21,622 bases of DNA. It comes from G039029935 sp039029935 (GTDB lineage Bacteria > Chloroflexota > Anaerolineae > Caldilineales > Caldilineaceae). This document shows positions 1 through 8,107 of this stretch, piece by piece. The DNA lies in assembly GCA_039029935.1 (NCBI GenBank), contig JBCCFC010000045.1, positions 1 to 21,622 of the forward strand, given 5' to 3'. The position numbers were made by a program, and so were the translations under genes. Position 1 is the stretch's first letter, and every line of letters begins with the position of its first letter. A model generated the notes under the pieces. The model searched no databases and was not told the origin of the DNA. It was given only the letters and a program-made list of their open reading frames with translations.

Positions 1-109
1 AGAAATTGTTTCCAAATAAGATGATAAAATTTACAGTAAATTGACCGAAATGTAAAATGAGCAGAATGCCCGCGCTTTAGTCCCCACTTGTGAGAAAAAT
101 AAGATTTAG

Positions 110-397
110 CCTTACCTAACGACAGGGCAACAACTTTACCACATTGACGTGACAGATTTAGGTCCCTATCGAGCAATCCGTAAAGAGAAGTTGGATGCGC
201 TGGCGATGAAAGAGATGACCTTTGGCTGGCCGACCGAGATGATGGTTAAGGCCGCACGACAGCAGATGCGTATTATCGAAGTGCCTGTCAGCCACCACAA
301 TCGTCGCGCAGGTCAGTCCAAAGTAAGCGGGACCATTCGCGGCTCGATTTTAGCGGCCTATTATATTTTGGGTGTGACCTTTCGCTATGCGTTTTAG
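110..397 (+). pseudogene. Remnant of family 2 glycosyltransferase (C-terminal part only)
   Basis: The open frame begins after an in-frame TAG at 107-109 and encodes about 95 residues. Its core matches the C-terminal third of DPM1/polyprenyl-phosphate-type GT2 glycosyltransferases. The matching motifs are 'TDLGPYRAIR', then 'FGWPTEMMVKAARQ', 'IIEVPV' and 'RAGQSKVSGTIRGS', followed by a short hydrophobic tail. Homology-like sequence ('QQLYHIDVTDLGP') extends upstream of the only usable start, a GTG at 149. The nucleotide-sugar binding half (Rossmann-like, DXD motif), normally about 140-150 residues, is absent from bases 1-109, which carry stops and no related sequence. I therefore read it as a decayed gene left by a deletion or rearrangement, not a small functional protein. 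There is no ribosome site before the GTG. The family call is solid; loss of function is inferred. Confidence 0.75.
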
Positions 398-563
398 TGT
401 TGTTTGCGTATAGACTTCCACAACCATTCTTCTTCATTGAGATGTTTTGCCACGCAATCAATTTCTCATTCCATCCAATTAGAACTAGAATAGATTTATT
501 GTATTCCACAAAAATAAGTATCCGTAGGGGTACGCATCAATATGAGAAATATGTTAACCAAAA

Positions 564-568
564 GAGGG
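564..568 (+). promoter_or_regulatory. Ribosome binding site supporting a TTG start
   Basis: GAGGG lies 7 nt before the TTG at 576. No ATG or GTG occurs in that frame between the upstream in-frame stop (TAA, 555-557) and the signal peptide, so this site decides the start of the SBBP-repeat gene. Confidence 0.55.
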
Positions 569-575
569 TGTTCAA

Positions 576-3500
576 TTGTTTCAACAGGTTGATAGGCACA
601 GCACAAAATTTAACAGCGCAAAATTTACACGATTCATCATCACACTCATCGCGTTCATTCTATGTATATCGGTCAATGGCAAACTGACGGGAGAACTGGC
701 AAAGGCAGATTCGTCACCAGCCATAGAACATCATATAGAGACTCATGTGGAAATCCACATGCCATCTCTATTTATTGAAAACCAAGGACAGTTCACCAGT
801 TCAGACGCCACCCACATACACATGCAAGGCTGGTCTCCAAATGCTCTGTTTTGGTTGGAACCACAGTCCATCCAAGTACAGGTCATCTCCAATCATGCTA
901 ATGATGTGCAATCCGTCCATCACCGTACAAACAATCAACCGAACTTAGCGCAGCTTGCGACACAATTGATTGAACTTTCTTTTCTCAACGCCAACCCGAC
1001 ACCTGAAATTGTACCCTTTGATCCCGCCATACCCCGCATCAACTATTTTATGGGCAATTCACCAGCAGCATGGCAAACCCAAGTACCGACATGGAAAGGT
1101 GTTCGCTATGTCGATTTATATCCAGGGATTGATCTGGAATTCCATGCAGATTACACAGAACCTCGCCTCATCGTACATACAACCGATAGTGAAATTGCAC
1201 GCACCAACATCCTCGAACGCATTCAAATGCAGGTCCACACAGCACACGCAAGTCAACAAGGGGCAGCAGTCTCTGTTTCAGATGAACATCAGCTTGTGAT
1301 TACCAGCGTGGACCGCGAGATGACCCTACCACTATTTGCGCTTGTCAACCAAAACGGGGACTCGCTGTCCTCGGTCACAGCCAAACCCAAGGTAAAACAG
1401 ACCGACTCTGATGCGTCGGTTATTCACACACCGTATACGCTGTCACAACAAGAAGCGCGCACCCGCCCGCTTGCAGGCGAAGAAAGTCTACGCTATGGCG
1501 TGTTCTTGGGTAGCAGTAGTTTGGATGATGCATTTGGTATTGATGTGGATAGTGAAGGCAATGCCGTTGTGGTTGGGCGCACACTATCCAATACATTTCA
1601 TCGCTCACTACAAGGCTACGACTTTGCATACAATGGTGGAGAAGATGCCTTTGTCATCAAGCTGAACGAAGATGGCACAGATTTTACAACGGCGACCTTT
1701 TTGGGAGGGGCAGGAAACGACTATGCCTATGGTGTCAAGTTAGACGACGAGGGCAATATCTATGTTGCTGGACGTACCAATGCCGATGGATTTCCAACAA
1801 CCAGCGGTGTCTTCCGCAGCACATTTACAGGTGAGGATGATATCTTTGTGACCAAGCTCAACCCTAACGCCTCTGAGTTGATTTACTCGACCTATCTGGG
1901 TGGAAGCAAACGGGATTGGGTCTATGCCCTTGACATCGATACAAACGGTGCGGTTTATTTGACTGGTGATACGGATTCCAGCGATTTCCATCGATTTAAT
2001 GCCTATGACTCGATTCTCAGCGGTCCTACTGACCTGTTTGTGACAAAATTGGCGGCGAATGGCAGTTCCATCATGTATTCTACATTCTTGGGTGGCTTTC
2101 AATCTGAGGTCGGATATGACATTGTGGTTGATGATGAAGGACATGCCTACGTGACAGGTCACACAAACTCCGCGTTATTCGACACGACAGACAATGCGTA
2201 TCAGACGAGCTATAGAGATGGCAATCTGGCCTTTTTTGGTACGCCTTTGGGTGATGCGTTTGTCACCAAGCTGGGTATTTTTGGCAATGAACTGGTCTAC
2301 AGCACCTTTTTAGGTGGAAGCAGCTATGAAGGCAACTTTGCAGGCATTGCGCTGGCCCAAAATGACGATGAGACCTATGAAGCCATTGTCACAGGTATGA
2401 CAGGTTCACGCGATTTTCCGGTGACAGAGAATGCCTATCAACAGACCCATATGGGTGGGTCCGACATCTATATAACAAGACTAAATGCCACAGGCAGCGA
2501 CTTGATTTATAGCACATTGATTGGCGGAAGTGACATCGATCAGGGCAATCGTGTTGTTGTTGATGAGTTGGGGTTGGTGACGGTAGGCGGGTGGACTCTA
2601 TCCAACGATTTGCCCATGTTGGGAACCGCCTATGACGCCGTCAGCAATGGCAGTTTGGATGGCTTCTTAGTACGACTGGACTCATCTGGGTCAAGGCTGA
2701 TAGATGCCACCTATTTGGGTGGTGTGCAGGTGGATATCCTGAGTGCAATGGCCTTGGATGAGATGGGGGCGGTGTATGCGACAGGCTGGACGGATTCACC
2801 GGGCTTCCCAACCACCCAAACATCGTTTAACCCTATCTATGGCGAACAGACCGATGCCTTTGTCGTCAAAGTGGAGATGGTTGCGCCGCAGTCGGAGGGG
2901 ACCTTGCCGCTGTCCGGCCAAATTATCAGTACACAAGGGCAACCTATCCGTGATATTGATGTGGCGATACAGTTTGCCAATGGAACAGAATTGATTGCAC
3001 AGACCGATAGCGATGGTTTCTACTTCTTTGAGAATTTGCCTGTTGGTATCTATCCAATCATGCCAGTCAGCGACAACCATCTTGTTTCGCCGCCGTCACA
3101 GGTTGTCTCACTGGTGGCAGGTGAAATCGCACCGTTAAGCAACTTTATTGCCAATGAGCAAACACCTGTTGCCCCATTTCTGACGCTTCCCTTGTTGACA
3201 GACCAGCCGCTTGAAGAGGCAATCAAGGATGTCAGTATCGGCGGACGGGTACAACGTTGGTTCGACCATGACTATCCGCTTGGCGCACCCAACGGGACAC
3301 TCACGCTGTGGAGTGGGCGTACCGTCAATCGGGACCAAAACCACAAGACCGAGGTCTGTTATGGTCAATATTGTGGTGATGGGTTTGCGGCCATTGGCTT
3401 TTCCTATGTTGATCCACGACCAGCAACCGAGGTGGCCGATTCTCTCTCGGTTGTTGCAGCCGCTGGCGGGGTGGTTGTAGATTCATCCCGTTCTTGCTCA

Positions 3501-4718
3501 TTGAATGATGGTACCTGTAATGATGGGTTTGGCAACTATGTGGTGATTGATCACGAAAATGGTTATTTTACTCGTTATGCACGATTAAACAGGGTGGATA
3601 TGCAAACCATCGGTGAGCGTATTTCAAGAGGCGATAGTGTTGGTTTGATGGGATATACCGGACGTCCCGGTGGCATCTATCTATACTTTAGTGTGCATCG
3701 TGATAATGGAAATGGGCAGTGGGATGGGGATGGGGGTGACATTGACTTTGCCATCGATCCATTTGGCTGGCGTGGGTCCGAGCTTGACAAATGGGCACAA
3801 GGGACACAATCGGCCGTCAGTCAGTGGCTCTGGCAAACACCGCAAGAAACCACAATCGTTGTCGAACCCACAGAGGCAACGACCATACAGTCTGCCGATG
3901 TGCCTGCGAGTATAGAGGTTGTAGCAGACACATTTGCGAATGAGATTGTATTGTCATTGGCGCAGGATGTCAACCTTATGCGGGTTAATGTAGGTGCGCA
4001 AACAGTCGAACGACGTATCGTGGGGACATCATTCCAGCTTATGCCCCATTTCTATCAATCTAGCGTAACGCCAAACATGCAACAACCCATCCGTCTATCC
4101 TATGATCTCGGTGGAATTCCGCCAATGTCGATGATGCATGTCGATGAAAATGCACTGTCACTTTATCATTGGCAACCAGAAAATCGTGAGTGGGTTGCCT
4201 TAGATACAGACCGTATTAATGATACCTTGATGGGTACAGTTTCTGCATTAGGGCAGTTTAGCGTACAAGCACCGCTGGTTTGTGCCAATACAGCCAACCG
4301 TGACATCAATGAACCAGATGATGTGTATTCAACAGGCGTATCGATCAAGGTAGGAAATCCAGTTCAGTCGTTTATTGCACCAAGGCGATTTGATGTGGCG
4401 GGTGATGAAGATTGGTTCCGTTTGGAGACAGAAGCAGGGCGTATATACACAATGCAAACGCTCAATTTGGCACCAGGCGTGAATACCATTTTGGACTTGT
4501 ATGAGACAGACGGGTTTACCCTATTAGAGAGCGATGATGATGGCGGCACAGAGTTCTCCTCAATATTGGTCTGGGAGGCACCAAAAACGGCAACCTATTT
4601 TATCCGCATCAGGTCAAAAGCAGATGGTATTATTGGTGTTGTTGGTTGTGATGCAGACTATGACTTTATGGTTCAGCATGATGGATTTGACGTGTATTTG
4701 CCAGCGGTGGAACGGTAG
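576..4718 (+). CDS. Secreted multidomain SBBP-repeat beta-propeller protein with degenerate M23-like and PPC domains
   Basis: 1380 residues, probably exported: a basic N-terminus is followed by a hydrophobic stretch (about 22-38, 'FIITLIAFILCISV'). Residues about 60-300 resemble the DUF7948-type domain that precedes SBBP repeats ('FIENQGQF'). Residues 305-760 hold about seven SBBP repeats of the form 'YSTYLGG...D..G..Y.TG.T', probably forming a beta-propeller. Residues about 775-860 are a carboxypeptidase-regulatory/Cna-B-like sandwich ('TDSDGFYFFENLP'). Residues about 900-1066 resemble an M23 (LytM) domain, but the zinc HxH is replaced by Y1035-L-Y1037, so it is probably non-catalytic. Residues about 1246-1367 are a pre-peptidase C-terminal (PPC) domain ('GDEDWFRL'). 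The protein ends in 'DVYLPAVER', a motif shared with the protease gene at 6245. TTG start with a GAGGG site 7 nt upstream. The stop codon abuts a repeat array. Likely role: cell-surface or extracellular binding; substrate unknown. Confidence 0.85.
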   Translation: MFQQVDRHSTKFNSAKFTRFIITLIAFILCISVNGKLTGELAKADSSPAIEHHIETHVEIHMPSLFIENQGQFTSSDATHIHMQGWSPNALFWLEPQSIQVQVISNHANDVQSVHHRTNNQPNLAQLATQLIELSFLNANPTPEIVPFDPAIPRINYFMGNSPAAWQTQVPTWKGVRYVDLYPGIDLEFHADYTEPRLIVHTTDSEIARTNILERIQMQVHTAHASQQGAAVSVSDEHQLVITSVDREMTLPLFALVNQNGDSLSSVTAKPKVKQTDSDASVIHTPYTLSQQEARTRPLAGEESLRYGVFLGSSSLDDAFGIDVDSEGNAVVVGRTLSNTFHRSLQGYDFAYNGGEDAFVIKLNEDGTDFTTATFLGGAGNDYAYGVKLDDEGNIYVAGRTNADGFPTTSGVFRSTFTGEDDIFVTKLNPNASELIYSTYLGGSKRDWVYALDIDTNGAVYLTGDTDSSDFHRFNAYDSILSGPTDLFVTKLAANGSSIMYSTFLGGFQSEVGYDIVVDDEGHAYVTGHTNSALFDTTDNAYQTSYRDGNLAFFGTPLGDAFVTKLGIFGNELVYSTFLGGSSYEGNFAGIALAQNDDETYEAIVTGMTGSRDFPVTENAYQQTHMGGSDIYITRLNATGSDLIYSTLIGGSDIDQGNRVVVDELGLVTVGGWTLSNDLPMLGTAYDAVSNGSLDGFLVRLDSSGSRLIDATYLGGVQVDILSAMALDEMGAVYATGWTDSPGFPTTQTSFNPIYGEQTDAFVVKVEMVAPQSEGTLPLSGQIISTQGQPIRDIDVAIQFANGTELIAQTDSDGFYFFENLPVGIYPIMPVSDNHLVSPPSQVVSLVAGEIAPLSNFIANEQTPVAPFLTLPLLTDQPLEEAIKDVSIGGRVQRWFDHDYPLGAPNGTLTLWSGRTVNRDQNHKTEVCYGQYCGDGFAAIGFSYVDPRPATEVADSLSVVAAAGGVVVDSSRSCSLNDGTCNDGFGNYVVIDHENGYFTRYARLNRVDMQTIGERISRGDSVGLMGYTGRPGGIYLYFSVHRDNGNGQWDGDGGDIDFAIDPFGWRGSELDKWAQGTQSAVSQWLWQTPQETTIVVEPTEATTIQSADVPASIEVVADTFANEIVLSLAQDVNLMRVNVGAQTVERRIVGTSFQLMPHFYQSSVTPNMQQPIRLSYDLGGIPPMSMMHVDENALSLYHWQPENREWVALDTDRINDTLMGTVSALGQFSVQAPLVCANTANRDINEPDDVYSTGVSIKVGNPVQSFIAPRRFDVAGDEDWFRLETEAGRIYTMQTLNLAPGVNTILDLYETDGFTLLESDDDGGTEFSSILVWEAPKTATYFIRIRSKADGIIGVVGCDADYDFMVQHDGFDVYLPAVER

Positions 4719-4872
4719 TTGGTAGGTCGGTGGGTCGGTATTCGGTGGGTCGGTATTCGGTGGGTCGGTGGATCGGTAGGTCGGTGGGTCGGTGGATCGG
4801 TAGGTCGGTGGGTCGGTATTCGGTGAGTTGGAAAACTGGTGGTCGGTGGGTTGATACATCGGTATTCGGTAG
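4719..4872. repeat. Array A: GRTCGGTR-type short tandem repeat
   Basis: It starts directly at the stop codon of the SBBP gene. The basic module is 8 nt, GRTCGGTR (GGTCGGTG, GGTCGGTA, GATCGGTA), mixed with a 7-nt variant TTCGGTG. Higher-order units are visible: a 15-nt unit GGTCGGTATTCGGTG twice (4733-4747, 4748-4762), and a 24-nt unit of three 8-mers twice (4771-4794, 4795-4818, differing at the last base). The array decays after about 4825. The strand is G-rich with many GG/GGG runs. No gene is seen here; a minus-strand open frame across it only translates the repeat. Confidence 0.9.
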
Positions 4873-4907
4873 CGTACAGTAAATTGTATGCTCGGCGTAT
4901 CCACTGG

Positions 4908-5116
4908 CCTACCGACCTACCGATCTACTGACCTACTGACCTTGTACTAAAAGCCAAAATTTACAATTATGTAAGGTATGATTCTGACTACTGACTTACT
5001 GACCTACTGACTTACTGACCTACTGACCTACTGACCTACTGACTTACTGACCTACTGACTTACTGACTTACTGACCTACTGACCTACTGACTTACTGACC
5101 TACCTACCACCGATCC
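4908..5116. repeat. Array B: CTGACYTA-type short tandem repeat, inverted relative to array A
   Basis: 8-nt modules CTGACCTA/CTGACTTA run from about 4984 to 5105, with a shorter block at 4908-4941. Between them is a non-repetitive AT-rich stretch (4942-4983). The reverse complement, TARGTCAG, differs by one base from the array A module TAGGTCGG, so this is the same family in the opposite orientation. The left end (4912-4925) is a perfect 14-bp reverse complement of 4771-4784 and of 4795-4808. The array ends two bases before the stop codon of the convergent SRAP gene. Confidence 0.9.
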
Positions 5117-5118
5117 AC

Positions 5119-5865
5119 TTAAAAAAGCGTCTCCTGTACACTCGCTGGCTCAATACAGTTTGGGCCTTCATGACGGGCATTATTTACATAGGTGCTGACC
5201 GGGTAGGCTTCCATTGGAGCCACATCGTAGGGACGCAGCAGATGATTGAGATTTGAAATATCCTGTTTGCTCGCATCAGCCCCTTGCAATTCTGTACCCA
5301 GCCACAAGTCATATTCATGGGGAGCAACAATCACAGGCATCCGGTGGTGGAGCGGTTCCATCACCTCATTGGGTGTCGTTGTCAGTAGCGTACAGGTCTC
5401 CAACTCTGACCCATCTGCTCCTGCCCAATGCTCCCACAACCCAGCCACCGCAAACGGTTCACCGCTCTGCATACGGATATAATAAGGCTGTTTGCGTTTC
5501 TTCTTTTTGGGGGCTGAACCATTAGCAGGACTATCCAACGTTTTCCACTCATAAAATCCATCCATCGGCACCAAACAACGACGACGTTTATAGGCAGCAC
5601 GAAACGATGGCTTCTCCGCAGCCGTCTCCGAGCGCGCATTAATCATGCGTGAGCCAATGCTGGGGTCTTTGGCCCATGATGGAATCAGTCCCCACTGTGT
5701 CAACGCCCATTCACGCTTATCGGGCTGCACACGGTTGAGCCGGATAATGGCAACGGGTTGCGTTGGCGCAATGTTATAACGAGGAGCGGTTTCGGGTTCT
5801 TCTGATAGACCAAAATAATCGGCCAATGCATTACCTGTTGCTTGTAATGTAAACCGTCCACACAT
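5119..5865 (-). CDS. yedK: SRAP-domain abasic-site processing protein (YedK/HMCES family)
   Basis: 248 residues, a normal SRAP length. Known role of the family: it senses abasic sites in single-stranded DNA and links to them covalently through the N-terminal Cys (thiazolidine bond), shielding them from cleavage. The sequence starts 'MCGRFTL', with Cys2 as the catalytic residue after Met removal. N76 lies in 'INARSET', E106 in 'DGFYEW' and H173 in 'LHHRMPV', so the full catalytic set is present. The start at 5865 is chosen because Cys2 must follow Met and an AGGAGG site lies 8 nt upstream. The frame is open a further 52 codons upstream, but those residues look unrelated and would bury Cys2. 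Oddity: a lysine-rich insert (K120-K125, 'KKKKRK') before the strand 'QPYYIRM'. The gene is convergent with the SBBP gene and divergent from the protease gene, so it is probably monocistronic. Confidence 0.93.
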   Translation of the reverse strand: MCGRFTLQATGNALADYFGLSEEPETAPRYNIAPTQPVAIIRLNRVQPDKREWALTQWGLIPSWAKDPSIGSRMINARSETAAEKPSFRAAYKRRRCLVPMDGFYEWKTLDSPANGSAPKKKKRKQPYYIRMQSGEPFAVAGLWEHWAGADGSELETCTLLTTTPNEVMEPLHHRMPVIVAPHEYDLWLGTELQGADASKQDISNLNHLLRPYDVAPMEAYPVSTYVNNARHEGPNCIEPASVQETLF

Positions 5866-5873
5866 GTTAATTG

Positions 5874-5879
5874 CCTCCT
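5874..5879 (-). promoter_or_regulatory. Strong ribosome binding site fixing the SRAP start
   Basis: AGGAGG on the minus strand, 8 nt before the ATG at 5865. It supports initiation at 'MCGRFT' rather than at ATG 6021, which would add 52 residues. Confidence 0.8.
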
Positions 5880-6244
5880 GTTTTATATCACCATCACGAA
5901 ACAAAAGTGACTCTCTACTCGTTTCATCATAGTTAAAAATTTTGCCATATCTTACAAAAGTCGCTCGAAACCGCATCTGTTTTCCGTTTTTACGTTTTAA
6001 CCGATGCCTCAATATTTCCACCGCTCAAGACAAGCCTAATGTAAGTATGAATCAGCACTGTTATGAGTACACTGTACACAATATCATAGAATGCGAGTTG
6101 CGCAAAATAGGAATAGCACTATTGTTCAATACAACCGTATACCGTTGAGCATTAGATAACTGTACCCATATCAGGTATAATTATGTGTTGACACACAGTT
6201 TCAAAATCAAACAACAATCTTGTCTATAGTAGATCATATAACTC
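5880..6244. other. Divergent intergenic region between SRAP and protease genes
   Basis: No convincing gene. AT-rich and presumably carrying two divergent promoters. Visible elements are an inverted repeat GTACA-C-TGTAC at 6067-6077, a TATAAT at 6176-6181 and a TTGACA at 6188-6193. The last two are not correctly spaced relative to each other, and neither has a clear partner. No GAAC-N4-GTTC LexA-type box was seen, although SRAP genes are often SOS-linked. Confidence 0.4.
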
Positions 6245-7939
6245 ATGAAAAATTTCTGTAAACAATGGCTCGTCATCATCCTTATCATTGCAGCGTTATC
6301 CATAAGCCACCAATCACTACACGCAAAAAACCAAGAAAAAAACACAGCCGCACATCCATTGGTGCAATCACAAATTGTTCCGCAAATCCTTGGGGGAGAG
6401 GAAGCCAACCCAATGGCGTGGCCTTGGCAGGTCGCTATTATCACCAAAGACAGTCGCCTTCTATCCAGTCAGAAAGATGTACAGCAGGCGATTCAACCCA
6501 TCTGTGGTGCAACGCTCATTCACGACGAGTGGGTCTTAACCGCAGCCCACTGTGTCTATGATGCAAACACAGGTACGACAACGCCTGCACATCAATTGGC
6601 CGTTGTCGGTGGCGTCTTCAATCTGCGCACACCGGAAGCCAGTATGCAACAGGTTGATGTGTCACGGATCATCATGCATCCGTCATATGATATTGAGTCA
6701 AACCGCAATGATATTGCTCTCTTACAGTTGACGCAGCCTCTTCAAGGGCTAGCTCGCCAATCTATACCCATACGTCCGATTGAGCTTGTTGGCGCAGGCA
6801 TTGGCACATTGGAAGGAGTCACGGGGGTAGTAACGGGTTGGGGCGATTTGTATCAAAGTGCAGCAGAGGCCGAACAAAACAATGATGTCCTCATCCCTGA
6901 TACACTTCATCAAGTATCCATTCCCATTCTAAGAAATTCGCTCTGTGAACAGTGGTATGATCAATCGGACGGTGAGGCCGACTGGATTTCCAGTGGTATG
7001 TTCTGTGCGGGTGCAGAGTTAGGCAATGTCGGGCCTTGTTATGGCGATAGCGGTGGTCCCTTAGTCGTGCATGACAGTGGGCGTTGGAAGTTGGCAGGCA
7101 TTGTCAGTTGGGGCAGCATTGTCTGTGCAGATGTACGCCAACCAGGGGTATTCACGCGTGTCTCCTCATATGTTGGCTGGATATTGGCACAAGGCGTTCC
7201 CATTGCTACACCACAGCCAGTGCGCCCTGCGGCGGTTAGCTTTGTCTATCTGCCCCATGTGTCAAGACAGGTCATCTCGACGATTACGGGGCAGGTCATC
7301 GTCGATGATGAACCCGAACGCAATGCTATTGTTGGGCTATACTACGATACTGGAATTCCAGTTGATATCGAGCAAACCAACGTTGATGGCACTTATCGAT
7401 TTGAGGATGTACAGAGTTTATCAAGTGAGGCATCCTATTATATTGAGTATACCAATCCCACCCAAAAAGTGGGACGGTTGCAGTATTGGCAATCCGCCCC
7501 CATCACGGACTTTGTACGCGGTAAACAGCTAGCACTTGAGCCGATTAACATTGCTGATATCATCCATGTGCAGCCAGAAGATGACCTCTCGCTCTCTTTT
7601 CCTATCACATTTACGTGGCAACAGCGGCAGGTTATGGGAACAGACAAAGAAACGGGTAGTGAAACCTATCGTGTCCGCGTTTATGAGATTGATGAGCAAG
7701 GGAAAGTCGTCCGTCAAGCGTTGTCTAGCCTTGTGTCCTATGATGAGACAGCAACAACACGTAGTCATGGGATGCGTGGCTTTGGTGAAGAATCGGGATT
7801 TATGACCGATGTCGATTATCTTTGGCATATCATTATTGAAAATGAAGATGGGAGCAATGGGCAGTCATTGGCACGGCGAAAAATTCGTTTTATAGGCTCG
7901 TTAGTGAATCCGCCGGAGGAGGATGGGGAGATACAGTGA
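6245..7939 (+). CDS. Secreted chymotrypsin-fold (S1A) serine protease with C-terminal carboxypeptidase-regulatory-like extension
   Basis: 564 residues. Signal peptide at about 1-28 ('WLVIILIIAALSIS'), with the mature domain beginning near 'ILGGEEANPMAWPWQV', the canonical S1A activation-site context. The triad is complete: H102 ('LTAAHC'), D156 ('NDIALL') and S269 ('GDSGGP'). Six residues before the Ser is Gly rather than Asp, and 'SWG' is followed later by 'PGV'. This suggests an open S1 pocket without trypsin-like Arg/Lys preference. After residue 330 comes 'FVYLPHVSR', a linker motif like the SBBP protein's C-terminus. Then follow a Cna-B/carboxypeptidase-regulatory-like domain ('TNVDGTYRFED', about 345-430) and a fibronectin-like region to the end. 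ATG start at 6245 just ahead of the signal peptide; no good Shine-Dalgarno is visible. Likely role: extracellular proteolysis for nutrition or maturation. Confidence 0.9.
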   Translation: MKNFCKQWLVIILIIAALSISHQSLHAKNQEKNTAAHPLVQSQIVPQILGGEEANPMAWPWQVAIITKDSRLLSSQKDVQQAIQPICGATLIHDEWVLTAAHCVYDANTGTTTPAHQLAVVGGVFNLRTPEASMQQVDVSRIIMHPSYDIESNRNDIALLQLTQPLQGLARQSIPIRPIELVGAGIGTLEGVTGVVTGWGDLYQSAAEAEQNNDVLIPDTLHQVSIPILRNSLCEQWYDQSDGEADWISSGMFCAGAELGNVGPCYGDSGGPLVVHDSGRWKLAGIVSWGSIVCADVRQPGVFTRVSSYVGWILAQGVPIATPQPVRPAAVSFVYLPHVSRQVISTITGQVIVDDEPERNAIVGLYYDTGIPVDIEQTNVDGTYRFEDVQSLSSEASYYIEYTNPTQKVGRLQYWQSAPITDFVRGKQLALEPINIADIIHVQPEDDLSLSFPITFTWQQRQVMGTDKETGSETYRVRVYEIDEQGKVVRQALSSLVSYDETATTRSHGMRGFGEESGFMTDVDYLWHIIIENEDGSNGQSLARRKIRFIGSLVNPPEEDGEIQ

Positions 7940-8055
7940 AAGTAGCACACTTCGACTGGTGTTCTGTACAATCAGTGGCTGTCCAAATCTGTGTCCCTCT
8001 TTTTTGCTACACCATCCGACTCTCTGCTATACTGCTCTCGAATATTTGTTTGTCA

Positions 8056-8082
8056 ACACATGTGATAAGAATGGACACATGT
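8056..8082. promoter_or_regulatory. Direct repeat of a palindromic ACACATGT element upstream of the Uma2 gene
   Basis: ACACATGT occurs at 8056-8063 and again at 8075-8082, 19 nt apart start to start (about two helical turns). The first copy includes the perfect palindrome CACATGTG. It sits 26-52 nt before the ATG, next to a TTGTCA (8050-8055). This could be an operator; no bound regulator is known. Confidence 0.3.
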
Positions 8083-8107
8083 CTAAGTCTTGTGAGGTAC
8101 AATAACA

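Noticed and set aside
397..687. Plus-strand 96-residue frame between the GT2 remnant and the SBBP gene
   Set aside because: It overlaps the SBBP start, has no ribosome site and no recognisable motif.
4614..4904. Minus-strand open frame of 96 residues rich in 'TDPPTYRS' repeats
   Set aside because: It is only the translation of array A and the end of the SBBP gene; no ribosome site and no known family.
4719..5116. Possible CRISPR array
   Set aside because: Units are 7-8 nt (15 and 24 nt at most) with no spacers of uniform length, and no cas genes are nearby.
5866..6021. 52-codon N-terminal extension of the SRAP gene from ATG 6021
   Set aside because: SRAP activity needs Cys at position 2 after Met removal, and a strong AGGAGG precedes ATG 5865; the extension is basic and unrelated.
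6176..6193. TATAAT and TTGACA as a promoter for the protease gene
   Set aside because: TTGACA lies downstream of TATAAT, and neither has a partner at 16-18 bp; at best a fortuitous match in AT-rich DNA.
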